Part shown: positions 14,101 to 27,150 of the stretch, in pieces
Position numbering within the stretch: position 1 is the stretch's first letter
How the letters are laid out: each line of letters starts with the position of its first letter
Assembly (NCBI GenBank): GCA_963969395.1
Contig: OZ017800.1
Location: 12,804,479-12,868,478, forward strand
DNA from: Pseudoscleropodium purum
Taxonomy: Eukaryota > Streptophyta > Bryopsida > Hypnales > Brachytheciaceae
Direction: 5' to 3'
DNA: 64,000 nucleotides
Translations under genes and position numbers: made by a program
The notes under the pieces: generated by a model
Database searches by the model: none
What the model was told of the DNA's origin: nothing
The model's input: only the letters and a program-made list of their open reading frames with translations

Positions 14101-17100
14101 AATTTCCAATCCATTCCACCAAGTTCATAAATCACAATTTCCAAAGCATTTTTCACTCTTCTACATTTTTTGACTTTGAACTACCTTTGAAGCAATTTAT
14201 TTTCAATGTTCAATGTCTAAATTTGAATATTTTTTACTTGTTTCAAAATACTTTGGGATAGGCTTAATGATAAAAATTTCAAGTTCTTATTATAAACTAG
14301 TATCCACGTGAAAAATTAGGAGTAGTTGGAGGATTGAATTTGGATTACTTTTAAAGTAGACTAGCCTCGTTTCATTCATTATTCAATTCCATCATCCTAC
14401 TTTTGGCCCCATTTTTGTCCAAAAAAAAAATCCAAATCCATTCATTTTTTGACAAAATTAGTGTATTAATGCCAACAAGGGATAATGTGTCAATCCTTTA
14501 ATGGTGAGTACCATTGGATACAGTGAAAGGCATTTATAGGTTGTTTATAGAATGTTCATGATTCTACTCTATGAGTGGTTTTGTAATTTTATAGTAAACC
14601 ACTTCAGAAATTTACAAAAATTAAAATTTTAATTGGAAAATTATAATTCCTTTTTGGTTCAATTTGTGAAACATGTGCACACCTCTGAAAAATATGTGCC
14701 TTTCTTAGAGTTGGCCCAAAGATATTCATATTGCAAATTAAAGTAATAAGGTAACTACACCTGATTTCAATTGCTTTCTAAAACCTCACAATCTAGATTC
14801 TTCCCTAAATTTTACTTCTACTATTCATAGGAGTTAGTCTATAGTCAATTATCCTAAACCCTATTTTTGAGCACTTTGAAAATTTGTAGTTTCTTCATAC
14901 AATGTTCAAAAAATGCATTCTAAGAGTATCTAGAATCTCCTTTTGACTTTCCAAGAAGACCCTATAGAAGAATTCAATATTATTTTGAGAACCATGCTGA
15001 ATTTCTTATTTGTACAATTTTAGGTGTACTTAGTTACCTAAATCCTTGAAGCCTAGAAGTACATTTTGATCTAAAATTGTGAAAAATTGTCACTTTTTAG
15101 GGTAGAGAGAAAAAAATTAATTTTTTTTTTTTTTTCAAAATTTAACTATATAAATTTGCACTAGACTACAATGGGAATATGTGAAAAAAAATCTAGAAAC
15201 TTTTGACCATACAAATTGAAGGATTATAACATTTGAAATTAGAAAAAATAAGATTTTTTCTAACCTTGCCCAACAAGGCCAACAACCTTTAACTCCTCTT
15301 AAAATGAGATTCTTATACTACTTATGGTTATGTTTTTTTGTTTAAAATTTCCATCTTCTATCACGTAAATTACGTGCTTGCCGAATTTCAAAAGTAAAAG
15401 AGGAGTTTTATAAAAGTTGCATAACCAAGAAAAAAAAGGTTTAAGATAGCATAATTTTTTATCCACGTACTTGATTGGAAAAAAGAAATTATATTCCCAC
15501 TAAGGGCATACATTTTCACACCTTATGTGTCAAAAAATTTGTGAATAGCCAACCAAAATTGACTTTGTATGAACTGACTTAGATTTTCAATTGCCCATTC
15601 TATAGACAATTGTCCTTTAGGGGTTAATAGGTTTCTTTTACCTTAGTGGGCCCAGATCACTTTTTTTGAGGTACAGTAGCATCACCCACCTGCACATGAT
15701 GTGATGTTGTGGTTTAGATGCTGTGGTGTGAAAGAATGAATGACGTAAGCTTAACATTATTTTATCAATGATGCAAAGGGTGTCTTCTGCATTCTTGAAA
15801 AGAAGAACCCCACAGTGAACAAAATTGTCTTATTGATGACTCCTCAGCAACCTTACAAATTACACACTTATCCTAAGAAGAGGATGTTGGCCCCAATCTT
15901 CCAAAGATTTCGCATTGGCATGGCCCTTCAGAGTTTTCCAGGTTCACTGATTGGCTAAGAACCCTGGTCCAATGTCCAGTCCTGTACTTTGTCATATCCA
16001 GGTTAGTTGTTTGGCCTGACCCTAAGTTCAGCCTGTCGCAAGGACAAAAGCTATGGGACAAAGACGTAGGGGAGTTAGAACTTACTAACTACTCCATACA
16101 AGATATGAGTTCCAGGCCCCTTTCGGAAGCCATTGCGTGCTACAAATGCACAGAGCTGCAAATGGGGTGGGGAGGATGATTGTCCATATCAATGTTTGAG
16201 GATAATCAAGTGGCTGGTGGAATTGGGAAAAAAAAAAAAAAAAAAACACCCAGCTGCAATTTGAAAATGTTAGAAAAAAGAATGGTGAAAAAATCTATAA
16301 AATTTCTGTTTGAAATAATAAATAAAAAATAGAGGAAAATCTGGATTGGGTACTTGAAAAATGGGGTCAATACGGGAATTAAAGAAAAATAGCTAGTAAA
16401 ATTTTGAAAAAATCTCAGATGGTGGTTTAGATAGTTATTTAGAAAAAGAATTATAGATATTTGTCATATGGATTTAGAAATGGATTTTGCGTTCCTACCA
16501 AAAATGTCATGTTCATTATTAGACTTGGAAATTGCTGTGATTGGTTGAAATCATATGTTACATACTTCAGTTAACTCCTGAAGTTCTTTGATGTTTAGAG
16601 CCTAACTTCAAAGTCTTGTCTCCAAAGTAATGCAATTTTTTTTTTTTATCTATATTTATTTTTGTAATAAATTCGATTGTAGGATTTATCAGTTAAGTTT
16701 TCAAGTACATCCTTCTAAAATTTTAGAGTGAGTGTCCCCAAAGAGTTCAATATGCCTAAATTTTAAAATGTAGACTTCTCTAGCCTTTCCAAATGATTCC
16801 ACTCCACTTTTGGAAGTCATTGCTTGCTAAAACTATGTAGAACTATGGATGGGGAGTCATAATAAATGATTGTCTATATCAATGTTCTAGGAAAATTGCC
16901 AATTAATTCAATAGTGGTTGATGGAATAGGGAAAAAAATTGGTTGCAATTTGAAAACATGAAGAAAAGAATAGAAAAAAAAATCTATAAAATTTCTATTT
17001 GGAGTAAAAAATAGAAGAAATTTTGGATTGTGTACTTGAAAAAATGATTCACTATGGGACTTAAAGGAAAATAGGTTATATATAAAATTTAAAACAAAAA

Positions 17101-19250
17101 CAAATGATAGTTGTGAGCTTCTAATTCATCATTTGGGACTCATAGTTTTTATTTTTTTTTCAAATTTCACAATTTAATTGATAATTCTATATAAAAATCT
17201 TTAAAAGAGTAGAAAACTAAAATGGTATGTGACATGCCAAAACATATATTTGGTCTAAAATAGCATTTTATATCTAGAATACCTTAGATGCTTATTTGTA
17301 CATAGGTAAAAATCCTCAAATGGTGGAAGTTAGGAAGTTTGAGAGTTATGGTTGGAGTGTAGTCTAAACCTAGTAAATTAGTAACCAAAGCTTGCTAACT
17401 TGATCTGAAGGAAGTCAAATAAGGTCTTTAGGTATATTCCTATTAACAAGTCTTAGTTTTCCCATCCCATCGACAAAAACATAGAAGCTCCAATTGTTAG
17501 CATTATAGAGAACACTATGTCACAACAAGCCAAGGAAGGAATCTATAGCCAAAGAGTGGTGATTTGGAGTCAAAAGCACGCAAGGAAGTCAAAGTCCATA
17601 TCCATCTACTAAGATTCCTTCATTCACTAAAGATTTTCTTTTTACCAATAATTATTGAGGAGGTAGGATTTTATCCGCCCTTCTTCACTTGTGCAAAGTA
17701 AATATATAATCTTGCACATTAGTTGTAGAATTCTATGCAATTGTGGAATTCTATAAAAAGTTCTACAAAAAAAATTTAGAATTTTTTGACTTACTGAAAT
17801 ATCCTTTTCAGACGGTCAACCATTAACATCCATGACAAAAAATTCCTAGAAATTTCCTAGGCAATGGTAAAATATCACTAAAAATTAGAATAGTTTTTTT
17901 TATGATAATAATGCGTCCCAACAAGTTTTGGAACATTCTAATAGTAGGAGGTGGTTGAATTAGGAGGATTCATATTAAAACTACGGCAAGGTTTTTGAAG
18001 AGTTAACTGACACGATGTCGTGTTGCAAATGCAGACATTATATAAAAATATAAATATTTACATTATTCAGATGAGTTTCAATATTTATAACATAATAAAA
18101 GAAGTAATGTCATTTGAAGTGGTTTTAAGGTGACACCTTCTTTTTGATGTTACAAGCAATTATAAAAGGAGGGATTCATTTGATAATTTCATCATATTTG
18201 ATATTATTTTTCTTTGTTTTTCATTTAGATTATATTATTTCAAATTAGAGGATTTTTTTCTAAGTCTCAAAATGAAGAATCTCAACCAAAGCTCAACCAA
18301 AGCTTAAGTTTGAATTTTCCTTATCGTAACTATTGGATCAATTTCTACAAATCCTAGATCTTTCATTGCCACATGGATGATCACAAGATGAAGTTAGATT
18401 ATCTTGATCTCCAAAACAACCTTACATGGAGAAACAATAGTATGAAAATCTTTGATGTGACACTCGGGCATTGATACTCTTGTTGCAAATTGGATGTGTT
18501 GAATTCAATAGTTGTAAAGTCATATTTGAAGAATATTTTGAAGGTTTAAACAACAATTAATATTATTGCATGGTCAAGCCTATCAAAGGGAGTTGTAGTC
18601 ACCAACGATGGTTAGAAGGGCCAGTCAATCCTTAAACCTAAGCGGATTGTATTGATTATGTCGTTGCTACTGTCAAACATATCTTCAAGTTCTTGCAAAT
18701 GGAATGATAATTCGATTGGAACACTAGTTTTTACATCTACTAATCATATGTTCATTTTCAATTCTTCATTCTATAATTGGAGTTTAAAAAAAAATTAATT
18801 TTGTATTTATAAAGTTGTATGGGAGAAATATTCAAATAGTTTGTCTTTTAGTAACTTTGGGATGATTTATCTTCTATGTAGAAGTATGATATTATTCTTA
18901 TTGTCAATATTCATGACCAATGGTTGTTAGGAAAGCCACATGGTCAAAGTATGAACTGAAATCTATTTGATTTGTGTGATTGTAGTCTAACTTTTTGATC
19001 TTTAGAGCTACTTTTTCATTTTTTTGTGAACTTTATATATATATCTTATTCTATTTCTAGTATATAGTGGAAATAGAACTATATTTTACCATATAAGTGT
19101 GAAATGGGTTAAGTAAGTAGTAAGTAGTAAACAAATTAGCAATTAGAAAAGATAAAGAAAAAGCAATAAAGATAAAGATGAAGAAAAAGAAAAAGAAACC
19201 TAGGGTTTTAGGAGGCGCGTGAGAACGTTGCGTTGAAAGCAAGCGCTGCG
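8126..19250. other. AT-rich intergenic DNA, no gene recognised
   Basis: About 11 kb of AT-rich sequence with many homopolymer runs. The reading frames are short and show no conserved motif, splice structure or transposon termini that I can recognise. It is probably old, decayed mobile DNA. The only internal structure I could support is the duplication at about 16125-17085. Confidence 0.5.
16125..17085. repeat. diverged direct duplication, units 16125-16405 and 16815-17085
   Basis: The two segments share ordered similarity: gattgtc(c/t)atatcaatgtt, gggaaaaaaa, gctgcaatttgaaaa or its variant, then aatctataaaatttct and ttgg(a)att(g)..tacttgaaaaa. The units are offset by about 690 bp. The similarity includes unique sequence as well as A-runs, so it is a real local duplication, though an old one. 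Confidence 0.65.
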
Positions 19251-20997
19251 ACCTCTCCGATCACCCCCCGAAAATTTGACATTTATCTTACTCCTACTCT
19301 CATTTTCTCTCTCTCTTCCCATGCTGTTCATTGTCTTCATTTTTTTTGTGCGTAATTTTGCACTGTAAATTCATCTTTTTAATATAATCTGTGTGCGTTT
19401 ATTTTCAGTGCTGTGAATTTGGGCAATTGTTGTTTGGGGCATGCAATTCGTGTTTGCTGAATGCATGTGTGTATTTGAAAGACTATATGCCTGTTGTTGA
19501 ATTGTTTGGCTACTGTGTACACTGTAAGTTCTAGTGTTGGTGCCGAGTGGAAGATGGTGTGTTGTTGAGCGGATCGCAGATCAAGTTATTGTGGTGATTT
19601 CGGTGGGGAAAATGTTGATTAATTCGAAAACCTGTGAATGCTGGTGAGGAATTTTGTACAACAGACTGGTTGGAAGAATCAGAGTCTACGAGTGGAGCCA
19701 CGAAATCAGTGCTGTGAACGGGGGGGTGTGAGCGGGATTTTGTGAGACGAGAGTTTTGACTCAATCATCACAGGACCGAAGGTTCAGATTGCACCAGTTT
19801 ATTACCTGTGAATTTCATGTTGGTGTGGAGAAGCCTGTGAATGTGAGAGAGGACACTAAAATCGCTCTAGCTTCTACATGTGTGCATAGGCTGGTTTTAA
19901 TTGGTTGATCAGATAAATTGAATGTGATTACTTTGCTAGGATGCATTGTTAGAAGTTAATGTGAGTGTGCATTGCGTTAGAAGTGGTTGAATTCAATTGG
20001 AATTTATTTGTAGCAAGGTTGTGAATCGAAAATGTTACAGTCATAGTTTTGCAAAATCAGTGAATTTCGAACTAGAATAACTTCTTGTGTATAAGGAATC
20101 AGGAAGTGTAAATCATACTGCTGGAAAGAGAAAAGAATTTCAGGCAAGATAGACTCAAGAAATTCTCAAATCGGGCTAAAATCGCATGAGATATTAGACG
20201 TCGAAATCTAGTCTGTGCATATTGCGGGAAAGTATTAGGTTTGGGATTCAGGTCCCAAGATAGGGTGAGATGCCCGACGAGGTCCCAAGTTAGAGTTGAG
20301 ACCTTGGGTGGATCTCAATTGAACTATTGAAATCTCAATTGTTACCTAGTTCTTGAAACGAGTTGATACCTGACTAGAAGTCTGGGAGTCTGCCGGGTAT
20401 CAACCGGGGTAAAATAAAAATAGAAATAAAAAGATAAAAATAAAAAGTTTAATAAGATGTTTATTAAAAAAAAAAAAAATTTTGATTGGATGGTTGTAAG
20501 TATAATGTTTAAATGTGCTTTGTATTGATTTGGGATTGTAGGTAGTTGCTAACCCTTGATATTGTCCATATTGTCCTAGAGCCTTGGGGTGACTTATTGT
20601 AAGCCTTTCTAAACCCTTAATTCTAATTTGTTTTGAAATATTGAATACATATATTTGTACTATTTTCAAAGTACTATAGTAGGCTGTACTAAAGTCTAAA
20701 TCCTGCATTGCATCTATACACAAGTCAGTCCATCCTGAACTATTGTCAAGAACTATTGTCACAAGCCCTAGAACACTAGATAGGATAGAGACGTGCATGT
20801 TGAGTCTCATTCATTTTATAATGGACGGATGAATGTTTTCCTGGGTTTTAGTGGGATTAAGGGTGAATAAAACTCTAGATTTTGCAAATTTGTACATTGT
20901 GACCTTTGAGCACATTACGCTAGCCTTACATAGTTCATTCCCTGGTGTTCGAACTCGGATTTAGTGAATGAGACTAGATCTAAAAAACTAGACGACA
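19251..20997 (+). mobile_element. probable 5' LTR of an Athila/Tat-like Ty3 retrotransposon (left edge undetermined)
   Basis: The right edge is inferred from a CA dinucleotide at 20996-20997, three bases before a tRNA primer-binding site. I could not find the left edge or a target duplication. The given start is only where the base composition changes and is uncertain. No coding sequence is seen inside. No matching 3' LTR was noticed in the window, which fits a truncated element. Confidence 0.35.
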
Positions 20998-21001
20998 TTT
21001 T

Positions 21002-21019
21002 TGGCGCCGCTACCGGGGA
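21002..21019 (+). other. retrotransposon primer-binding site, Asp-tRNA type
   Basis: TGGCGCCGCTACCGGGGA matches the complement of the 3' end of plant tRNA-Asp (TGGCGCCGTTGCCGGGGA) at 16 of 18 bases. This primer type is typical of plant Athila/Tat Ty3 elements. It anchors the LTR end just upstream and the ORFs downstream to one retroelement. Confidence 0.85.
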
Positions 21020-21304
21020 ATGAACCTTGGTTAGTAGTGTTCAAAGATGTATTATAGTTTTTGAATTCTTTTTAAATCTTTGGACAATTTGATCTTAAGG
21101 AAACAGGAAAACACATGAATTAACAAATTCTTTTATATAATCAAATTTATATATTCAAAAAGGAATCACATGTATTTTCCATAAAGTTCTTTAAGAACTC
21201 AATTGTGATTGATTTGAAAAGTATTTAGAATCCTTTGTAGAAAATACACTTGAATATTTGAAAATCAAAGTATTTTCGAATGGTTTTATAAGATATGAAA
21301 TATA

Positions 21305-21796
21305 ATGGAACCATATCAAAAATTTAGTAGAGACATAATAGAAGATTTGTTGGTAGACATATTTACAATGGATAGTAGTAATCCATTACAAAGTCCTATA
21401 CCTCAAAGAACAAGGCCAATTAGTTCCCAAACACATCATCCTAAACCTATTCCTAGAAATAATAGAAATTCTAACTCTAGGCACTACATAGAAAACAATA
21501 GAAGAATCCGTTGCCATTTTTGTGGAGAAAACGGCCATATTAAGAAGACTTGTTCCAAAAAACAAGCCTTTGATAACTCAGAAGCAAATCGTGTACAACA
21601 TATGATTGTAACTCCAAAACCCCTTGTTATAATTCCACCCCAACCCACTTTATACTTTGACCAAGAATTCTTTGAAACCATCAAAGGTTTACCTAGATTG
21701 AGAAACCTTGACATAACTTTAGAGGAATTGATTCGTATACGAACAATTGTGAATACCTTGATTTATTTTCATCCATCCCAGAGCAAAGCTCATTGA
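21305..21796 (+). CDS. retrotransposon ORF with a single CCHC zinc knuckle
   Basis: A 163-residue frame begins about 290 bp after the primer site. Around residue 75 it has CHFCGENGHIKKTC, a complete CX2CX4HX4C zinc knuckle of the kind that binds nucleic acid in retroelement Gag proteins. The part before it is rich in Pro, Arg, Asn and Ser and probably disordered. It is odd that the zinc knuckle lies in its own ORF, upstream of the capsid-like ORF; in ordinary Gag it follows the capsid. Extra 5' ORFs are known in Tat/Ogre elements, so this may be such an ORF, or the result of rearrangement. It is probably no longer functional because pol is missing. Confidence 0.7.
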   Translation: MEPYQKFSRDIIEDLLVDIFTMDSSNPLQSPIPQRTRPISSQTHHPKPIPRNNRNSNSRHYIENNRRIRCHFCGENGHIKKTCSKKQAFDNSEANRVQHMIVTPKPLVIIPPQPTLYFDQEFFETIKGLPRLRNLDITLEELIRIRTIVNTLIYFHPSQSKAH

Positions 21797-21845
21797 GATA
21801 GTTTTAATTTTTATGGACTAAATAGTTTCTCTCAAATGACTCAAA

Positions 21846-22337
21846 ATGGAATATTTATTTCCATGGGAAAGTTCGGGAATAATAGAAGATTACTTTTCAG
21901 GACCATGTCTTTTTATGGCTTTATACAGATTGTATAAAAATGCTTATTTTGGAAAAGGTTACAAATTCTTAGAAGAAGAATTTTGTACTTTTGAACTAAA
22001 AGGTCAAATTGAAAAGTTACCAATAGATGTAAAACATATTATCTTTAGTAAAATTTGGAGAGAAGGAAAACCTTATCAAAAAATTTATGTAAAAGAAGAT
22101 CTCCTTATTCACCCATCTTTACACTATTTGTTAGGACAACACGGAAAATTGAGAACTTACTCCTGTGTAGAAATTCCTAGTGGATATGCTGGTTGGCATG
22201 GTACTAGGTTAGATAGAAAATTATATGTTTTTAATTATGGACCAGTAAATCCAAGATTAACACCTTTGATACTTGATTTTGTAAGTAGAGAAGAAAAGCA
22301 TCCTATGAACATTTCTTTTGGATTGTTATGCCTTTGA
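21846..22337 (+). CDS. unknown retrotransposon-associated ORF
   Basis: An intact 163-residue frame lies 49 bp after the zinc-knuckle ORF, in a different reading frame. I do not recognise a family. It is mixed-charge and looks globular, with many aromatic residues (Tyr, Phe, Trp) and no zinc or catalytic motif that I can see. Its position between two retroelement ORFs and its lack of stops suggest that it is a real extra protein of this element, but its role is unknown. Confidence 0.5.
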   Translation: MEYLFPWESSGIIEDYFSGPCLFMALYRLYKNAYFGKGYKFLEEEFCTFELKGQIEKLPIDVKHIIFSKIWREGKPYQKIYVKEDLLIHPSLHYLLGQHGKLRTYSCVEIPSGYAGWHGTRLDRKLYVFNYGPVNPRLTPLILDFVSREEKHPMNISFGLLCL

Positions 22338-22431
22338 AATCAATAATACATTAAAAATTTTAAATACACTTGAATATACCTTTTTAGAATACAATTATAC
22401 AAATGTTCAAATTATTTAATGAATACATTAA

Positions 22432-23625
22432 ATGTTTCAAAATATTAGTGAACATGACTTGAAAAAGGCATTACAAAAGAAACAAAGAAAGGATAGGGCT
22501 GATAAGCGGTCTAATCGTCGAATTATATCTTCCTATAAGAACCCAGTGTTTACCCCAACACCGGCAAGACCACCTTCACCCCAAGATCCTAATTTGGACA
22601 ATTTAAACATAGAACAAATTTTAAATTCACCTTTAGGAACTTATGCAAGAAAACATGTAGATATCAATTTAGGCGAAGAATCAGTTGACATTATAAACCC
22701 CATTGTAGCAAATATTGTTGATAACCCTCTAGACCAAGAAGTACGGAATTTTCAAGAAATTCCTTATTCAACTTTTGAACAAGGACAATTTTCAAATTTG
22801 CCTACATTACATTCAACTCCTGTGGAGTACTTGTTTTCAAGACCTAGGAATCTTACTTTAGAACCTCTATTTACTAGTCCAATTGCAGAATATTTACACA
22901 AATCTGGAGGTGAAGAGAGCCCCAATGTACAAGAACGCTTGCAAAAGCTCGTGTACAATGTGAACGAAAACTTTGATCCTATCACTTCTGAATTAGAGCA
23001 TTCTGATACACCTTCTCATTTTGAAACTTCTTCAGGTCAATTTTTACCACTATTTGAAGAAGAAAATAATAATCAAAATGATTTGAGTACCTCAGAAGAG
23101 TGTTCTAATTCATCCTCATTAAATTTGACTCCCTCAAAGGATAACTCTAGTGATAGTTCACCATCTAGTGAAGACCTTTCTGACATAAACATGGCACAAC
23201 CAAGACCTTTGAGTTTGGTTCCATTGCCACAATACTCGGGCCATCCAGGATCTGATCCTGATTATCATGTCAATAGATTTTTGATGACATGTCAAACAAA
23301 CCTCATACCTGAGGCCAATTATTTGATAACCTTTCCTGCCACCTTAACGAGTGCTGCTCAGGAATGGCATCAAACTCATGGATCCTATGTGACATGGGAA
23401 GCATTGAAAGATGCCTTTCTAACGAGATTTCGTCCATTAGCTTTTATAGAAAATATTCAAGACCGTTTGCGGAACATGAGAATGGGACCTAGAGAAACCG
23501 TAGATTCCTACCATGGAAGAATGGAATATCTATTGAGACGTTGGCGTAATCATGAAAGCATTGCTGATAAACGAGTGCATCTCATTAGCAAACAACATAC
23601 ATGTATCAATTGTGTAAAAAAATAA
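22432..23625 (+). CDS. gag-like ORF with Retrotrans_gag capsid domain
   Basis: A 397-residue frame. Residues 1-250 are acidic, Ser-, Asn- and Pro-rich and low in complexity. From about residue 260 the sequence fits the Retrotrans_gag capsid family: PLPQYSGHPGSDPDYHVNRF, then AAQEWHQTH, then TWEALKDAFLTRFRP, then DRLRNMRMGPRETVDSYHGR. This protein would form the particle shell in Ty3-type elements. The frame ends soon after the capsid core, with no zinc knuckle, protease, reverse transcriptase or integrase behind it, so the element is truncated at about 23600. Confidence 0.8.
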   Translation: MFQNISEHDLKKALQKKQRKDRADKRSNRRIISSYKNPVFTPTPARPPSPQDPNLDNLNIEQILNSPLGTYARKHVDINLGEESVDIINPIVANIVDNPLDQEVRNFQEIPYSTFEQGQFSNLPTLHSTPVEYLFSRPRNLTLEPLFTSPIAEYLHKSGGEESPNVQERLQKLVYNVNENFDPITSELEHSDTPSHFETSSGQFLPLFEEENNNQNDLSTSEECSNSSSLNLTPSKDNSSDSSPSSEDLSDINMAQPRPLSLVPLPQYSGHPGSDPDYHVNRFLMTCQTNLIPEANYLITFPATLTSAAQEWHQTHGSYVTWEALKDAFLTRFRPLAFIENIQDRLRNMRMGPRETVDSYHGRMEYLLRRWRNHESIADKRVHLISKQHTCINCVKK

Positions 23626-24780
23626 TTTAACTATCTCAAGTTGGATAATGAGTAAAGTTATAAGAGTTATGCTAGTGAGGAGAAAAATAAGAGAGAACAT
23701 GATAAAGAAATTGGAGAGACCTCTTAAATAACTTTCATTTCCCAAATGTTAGTTGGAGAAAAGAACAATTAGTTACCTTCCCTCATTGTCTTTTTATTCT
23801 TGAAGTTAACGTGAAAAATTAAGAAACCTGTAATTATCTAGAGAAATTGCCTTGAAAGAAAATGAGCATAAAATAAAGGTGAGTTCCAATTATATAAAGG
23901 CAAAATTCCCAAGAGAAGACAGAAATTAGAAGCCTCGTTCTAATAATAAATGGGGATCTAGAAATAATCACATAATCTTCATTCTTGAAAACATGATAAA
24001 TAAAAAGCTTTCTAACTTCGTTTTAGAAAATCCTAACGTGAATCCTATATACAAATTTTAAACATTTATTGAAATAAATAGGAAATTCCACAAAAGAAAT
24101 TTACGTTTGAGAATGATTTTGTAGAGAGTTTGAGAGACAAGAAGATTAAGAGTGATTTTTGTGAGCAGTGAGGATTGACTGAATTAAAAGAAAGAATTAC
24201 ACTATAATAAGAAAAAAAGAGTGGAAAAATAGGATTGAGTATCGCTAGACTCATTTGTAAAGAACTTGAAGCCAAAAAGGAAGAAATAAGATAGATAGCA
24301 CAATGGATGAAGAAAACAAAAATCAATACCATACTTAAGTCTAATCTTTTCTTGTTATTTTCTGTCTTATTTATAGTTATCCTTAAATCTCATTTTAGGT
24401 CAATAATAAGAAAAGAACAATTAGGCAGTTTTCCTTCATATCATTTCAGTGTTGAAACTTAGAGTCTAGTTCAATCTATCAAATGACTGTCTATTATGTT
24501 GTCTATGTCTAAACATATGTATATAATATATTATTTGATATAAAAGAACAATTAGCTCCTTACCTATTATTACTATTCTTATACTCCTATATGTCAAACA
24601 AGTTAGTTAAATTTTTCTTCTGACATGTCAAGTTTTGAGTAAAAAAATAAGGAATATGGACAACATGTTGCAAAGTCCCACCATATCACGTATTCACGTG
24701 AGATTGAGAAAGAAACATCATTAGGTTCAATTTCTTCTACTTCATCAAAATCTAAGTCTAGTTCAATCTTAATTGATAAT
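23626..24780. other. AT-rich spacer, no recognised gene
   Basis: This spacer follows the truncated gag-like ORF. I see no pol domain on either strand and no terminal repeats. The last part (about 24712-24780) is open in the same frame as the coiled-coil reading frame that follows and is probably its 5' continuation. Confidence 0.45.
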
Positions 24781-25967
24781 TTGAGAAAAGAAATTGAAGC
24801 TTATAAAGAAAAAGTAAACCATTTGAGTTTGGAAGTTCATATCTATAAAAGTAGAGCAACCAAATTAAAAGAAAAAGTTCAAGTACTAGAGACTTTGAAT
24901 GTGGAATATAAAAATCATTTTATGGAAAGGCTTAAAAGTAAGATTGATGAGTGTAATTTATGGAGAACAAAGTTCAATAATGTTCAAAATGTTAGAAATG
25001 ATATGGATGAGGCTTATACTAATTCTCTTCATGAAGTTGAACTATTAGAAGAAGAAAATAAGAAATTAAAAGAAGAAATTTTGAAGAGTTCAATAGAGTT
25101 GGTGAATCCATGTGTTCCATTATCTACAGTGTCTCTATGTATCCAAACTGATGAGAGTATTGATATGGATTCTACATTATCCAAACTGTATCAGAGTATG
25201 TGGTAGAGTCAACTTGAGTCTGCACCTACTTTTTCTTTGTATAGAGCACATGAGCTCCAAAGTACTATATGTTTGAGTATTTTAGATCTATGTAAAGAAC
25301 AAAGGTTAAGTCCAGACCAATTTCAAGTTATATGGGAAGTAGTTGGTAAGTTTGAAAATATGCAAAATTTATTATGTGAAATGTTGATATGTGAAGACTT
25401 ATTCTTAACCAGTTGGGAACCATTATATTATCCTGTAGCTGATTTGGGTGCTAGAGCTTTATGTTATTATATACAGTTGGAAAAGGAACTACGACGCAAA
25501 AGACTTGTGGATTCATCTACTATACCCAAAAGACTAGTGTGGATTACAGATCATCAAGATGAGATTGATTCCAGTTTTTATACATCTTCTGAGATATGGG
25601 ATAAGTAGAAGCGAGAACTCCACTTTCTACGGAGTCAATTGACTTTTACCAGAGCTTCACAAGGCAATCTTGAAGTTTTATTGCAAGCGGTGGCGAATAG
25701 GGAAGCAGTGGCTCAGAGAGGTGAGTTGACTACTAGTCATTATGTTTATAACATCCAACAGACTTATATCAGATTATGTACTACCTTGGATGCTTATAAC
25801 AAAGGGCAAATTAAGTTTTATTTGACATGAGAGAGTTTTGTATTCAAGCTACCTCCACCATCATATGTACCTGTTGGGTGGTTGAATATTAGACTCCTGG
25901 TACAAGGATCCATACTTACCTGTTTATTTCTGGGTCAATATTCTATTATGTTTAATGATATGACTAT
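24781..25967 (+). pseudogene. unrecognised coiled-coil protein remnant, 5' part
   Basis: One frame stays open from about 24712 to 25967 apart from in-frame stops at about 25204, 25606 and 25828. The first ~115 residues are a strong coiled coil rich in Lys, Glu and Leu. The following ~250 residues look globular, with Trp, Tyr and Cys, and match no family I know. The three stops mark it as a pseudogene. It is cut at 25967 by a 3.3-kb element with a perfect 5-bp target duplication, and coding-like sequence resumes on the other side at 29278. It may be a 3' ORF of the retroelement upstream or a separate captured gene; I cannot decide. Confidence 0.5.
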
Positions 25968-27150
25968 TGTCGCAGCACAGGGCAGGTCAATTCCCCATTA
26001 TACTCACAAAAATCGCTCTAGAGTATAACTAAGTGACTCTAAAGATCGAACCCACGAGATCCTGTGAAGTATCTAGCTCTATTAAGCAGTTAAGCTCAGT
26101 CAGTATGCCAATCTTACTTTCCGGTCCTAGATCTAGAACCAGAAATATTACCACACCGGATAACTACAGACCGGATTACTCCTTCTTCCGGTCCTACTAA
26201 CTATCCGGTCCGTACAAATACCGAAATCCCAGGATCTCACAACTTCCGATCCTGGAAATCCGTCCTGACCACTCCGGTCGGGATGGTCATCCTGTACCCG
26301 TAATCCTATCCGGTTTGGTTTTGCCTCTGTTTCACCATCAGAGGGGTCGCCGCTTAATTTTGAGAGTGGTAGGCCCACCACTCCTTCCGTGAATTATAGT
26401 GGCTGAAGACCCACTGTCCTACCTTCTAGACTCCCAAGCTAATCCGGATCCGGTTTGGTCCTTCACAACAACCCAGATAGCAATCCGGGTCGTAGGTCAC
26501 ACAAAGACCCCACACTCGACCCTCTCGTACTACAACGACCTTGATGCTACTTCCGATCCGTGCGAAGACAGGTGGTTACAAGTGCACCCGTCCGTTCCAA
26601 CATCAACTAAAGTTCTTCCGTTACCCATACAGGTGGTGAGACCTCACAGGAGATCGGACACTCGACCGGATTTCCCACCCGGGAGTTCTAGCGCAGCTAA
26701 GGAATCCCTCCCTACCCGCCTAGCCTAACAACGGCTTTCTCACCCGGAATCTCAAACTCTAGATGTGCTGAGGAACTAAGTTCACTCCCAACTCTTCGGT
26801 ACCTACTCACATGCACCTAGGATCGGAAAATAAACACCAAGGGGAGAAATCACTTACAAACTCACTCGTACTATCCTAACTCCACATTATACAATCCTGT
26901 CGCGCTGGAGAGAGATACACAACGAAGAGAATGGAAAGGTACAAGAAGTTTGCAAAATGAACAACTCCCAATTCCCTTCGCAGGAACCGATTTATATACA
27001 AAGGGTAAAAACCCTAAAAGCACAAAAAAGAGCGGAAAACCCGTGGGGGTCCGCCGCCACCTAAATCTAACTTCCGGTCTAACCTAATACTATTGAGCCG
27101 GATCCGGATCCGGATCCGCTCCTACTCCTAACTGAATTTCAAAATCCTAT

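Noticed and set aside
16211..16250. Poly-A tract as the tail of a LINE, SINE or retrogene
   Set aside because: No coding remnant or target duplication lies beside it, and similar A- and T-runs are frequent across this block.
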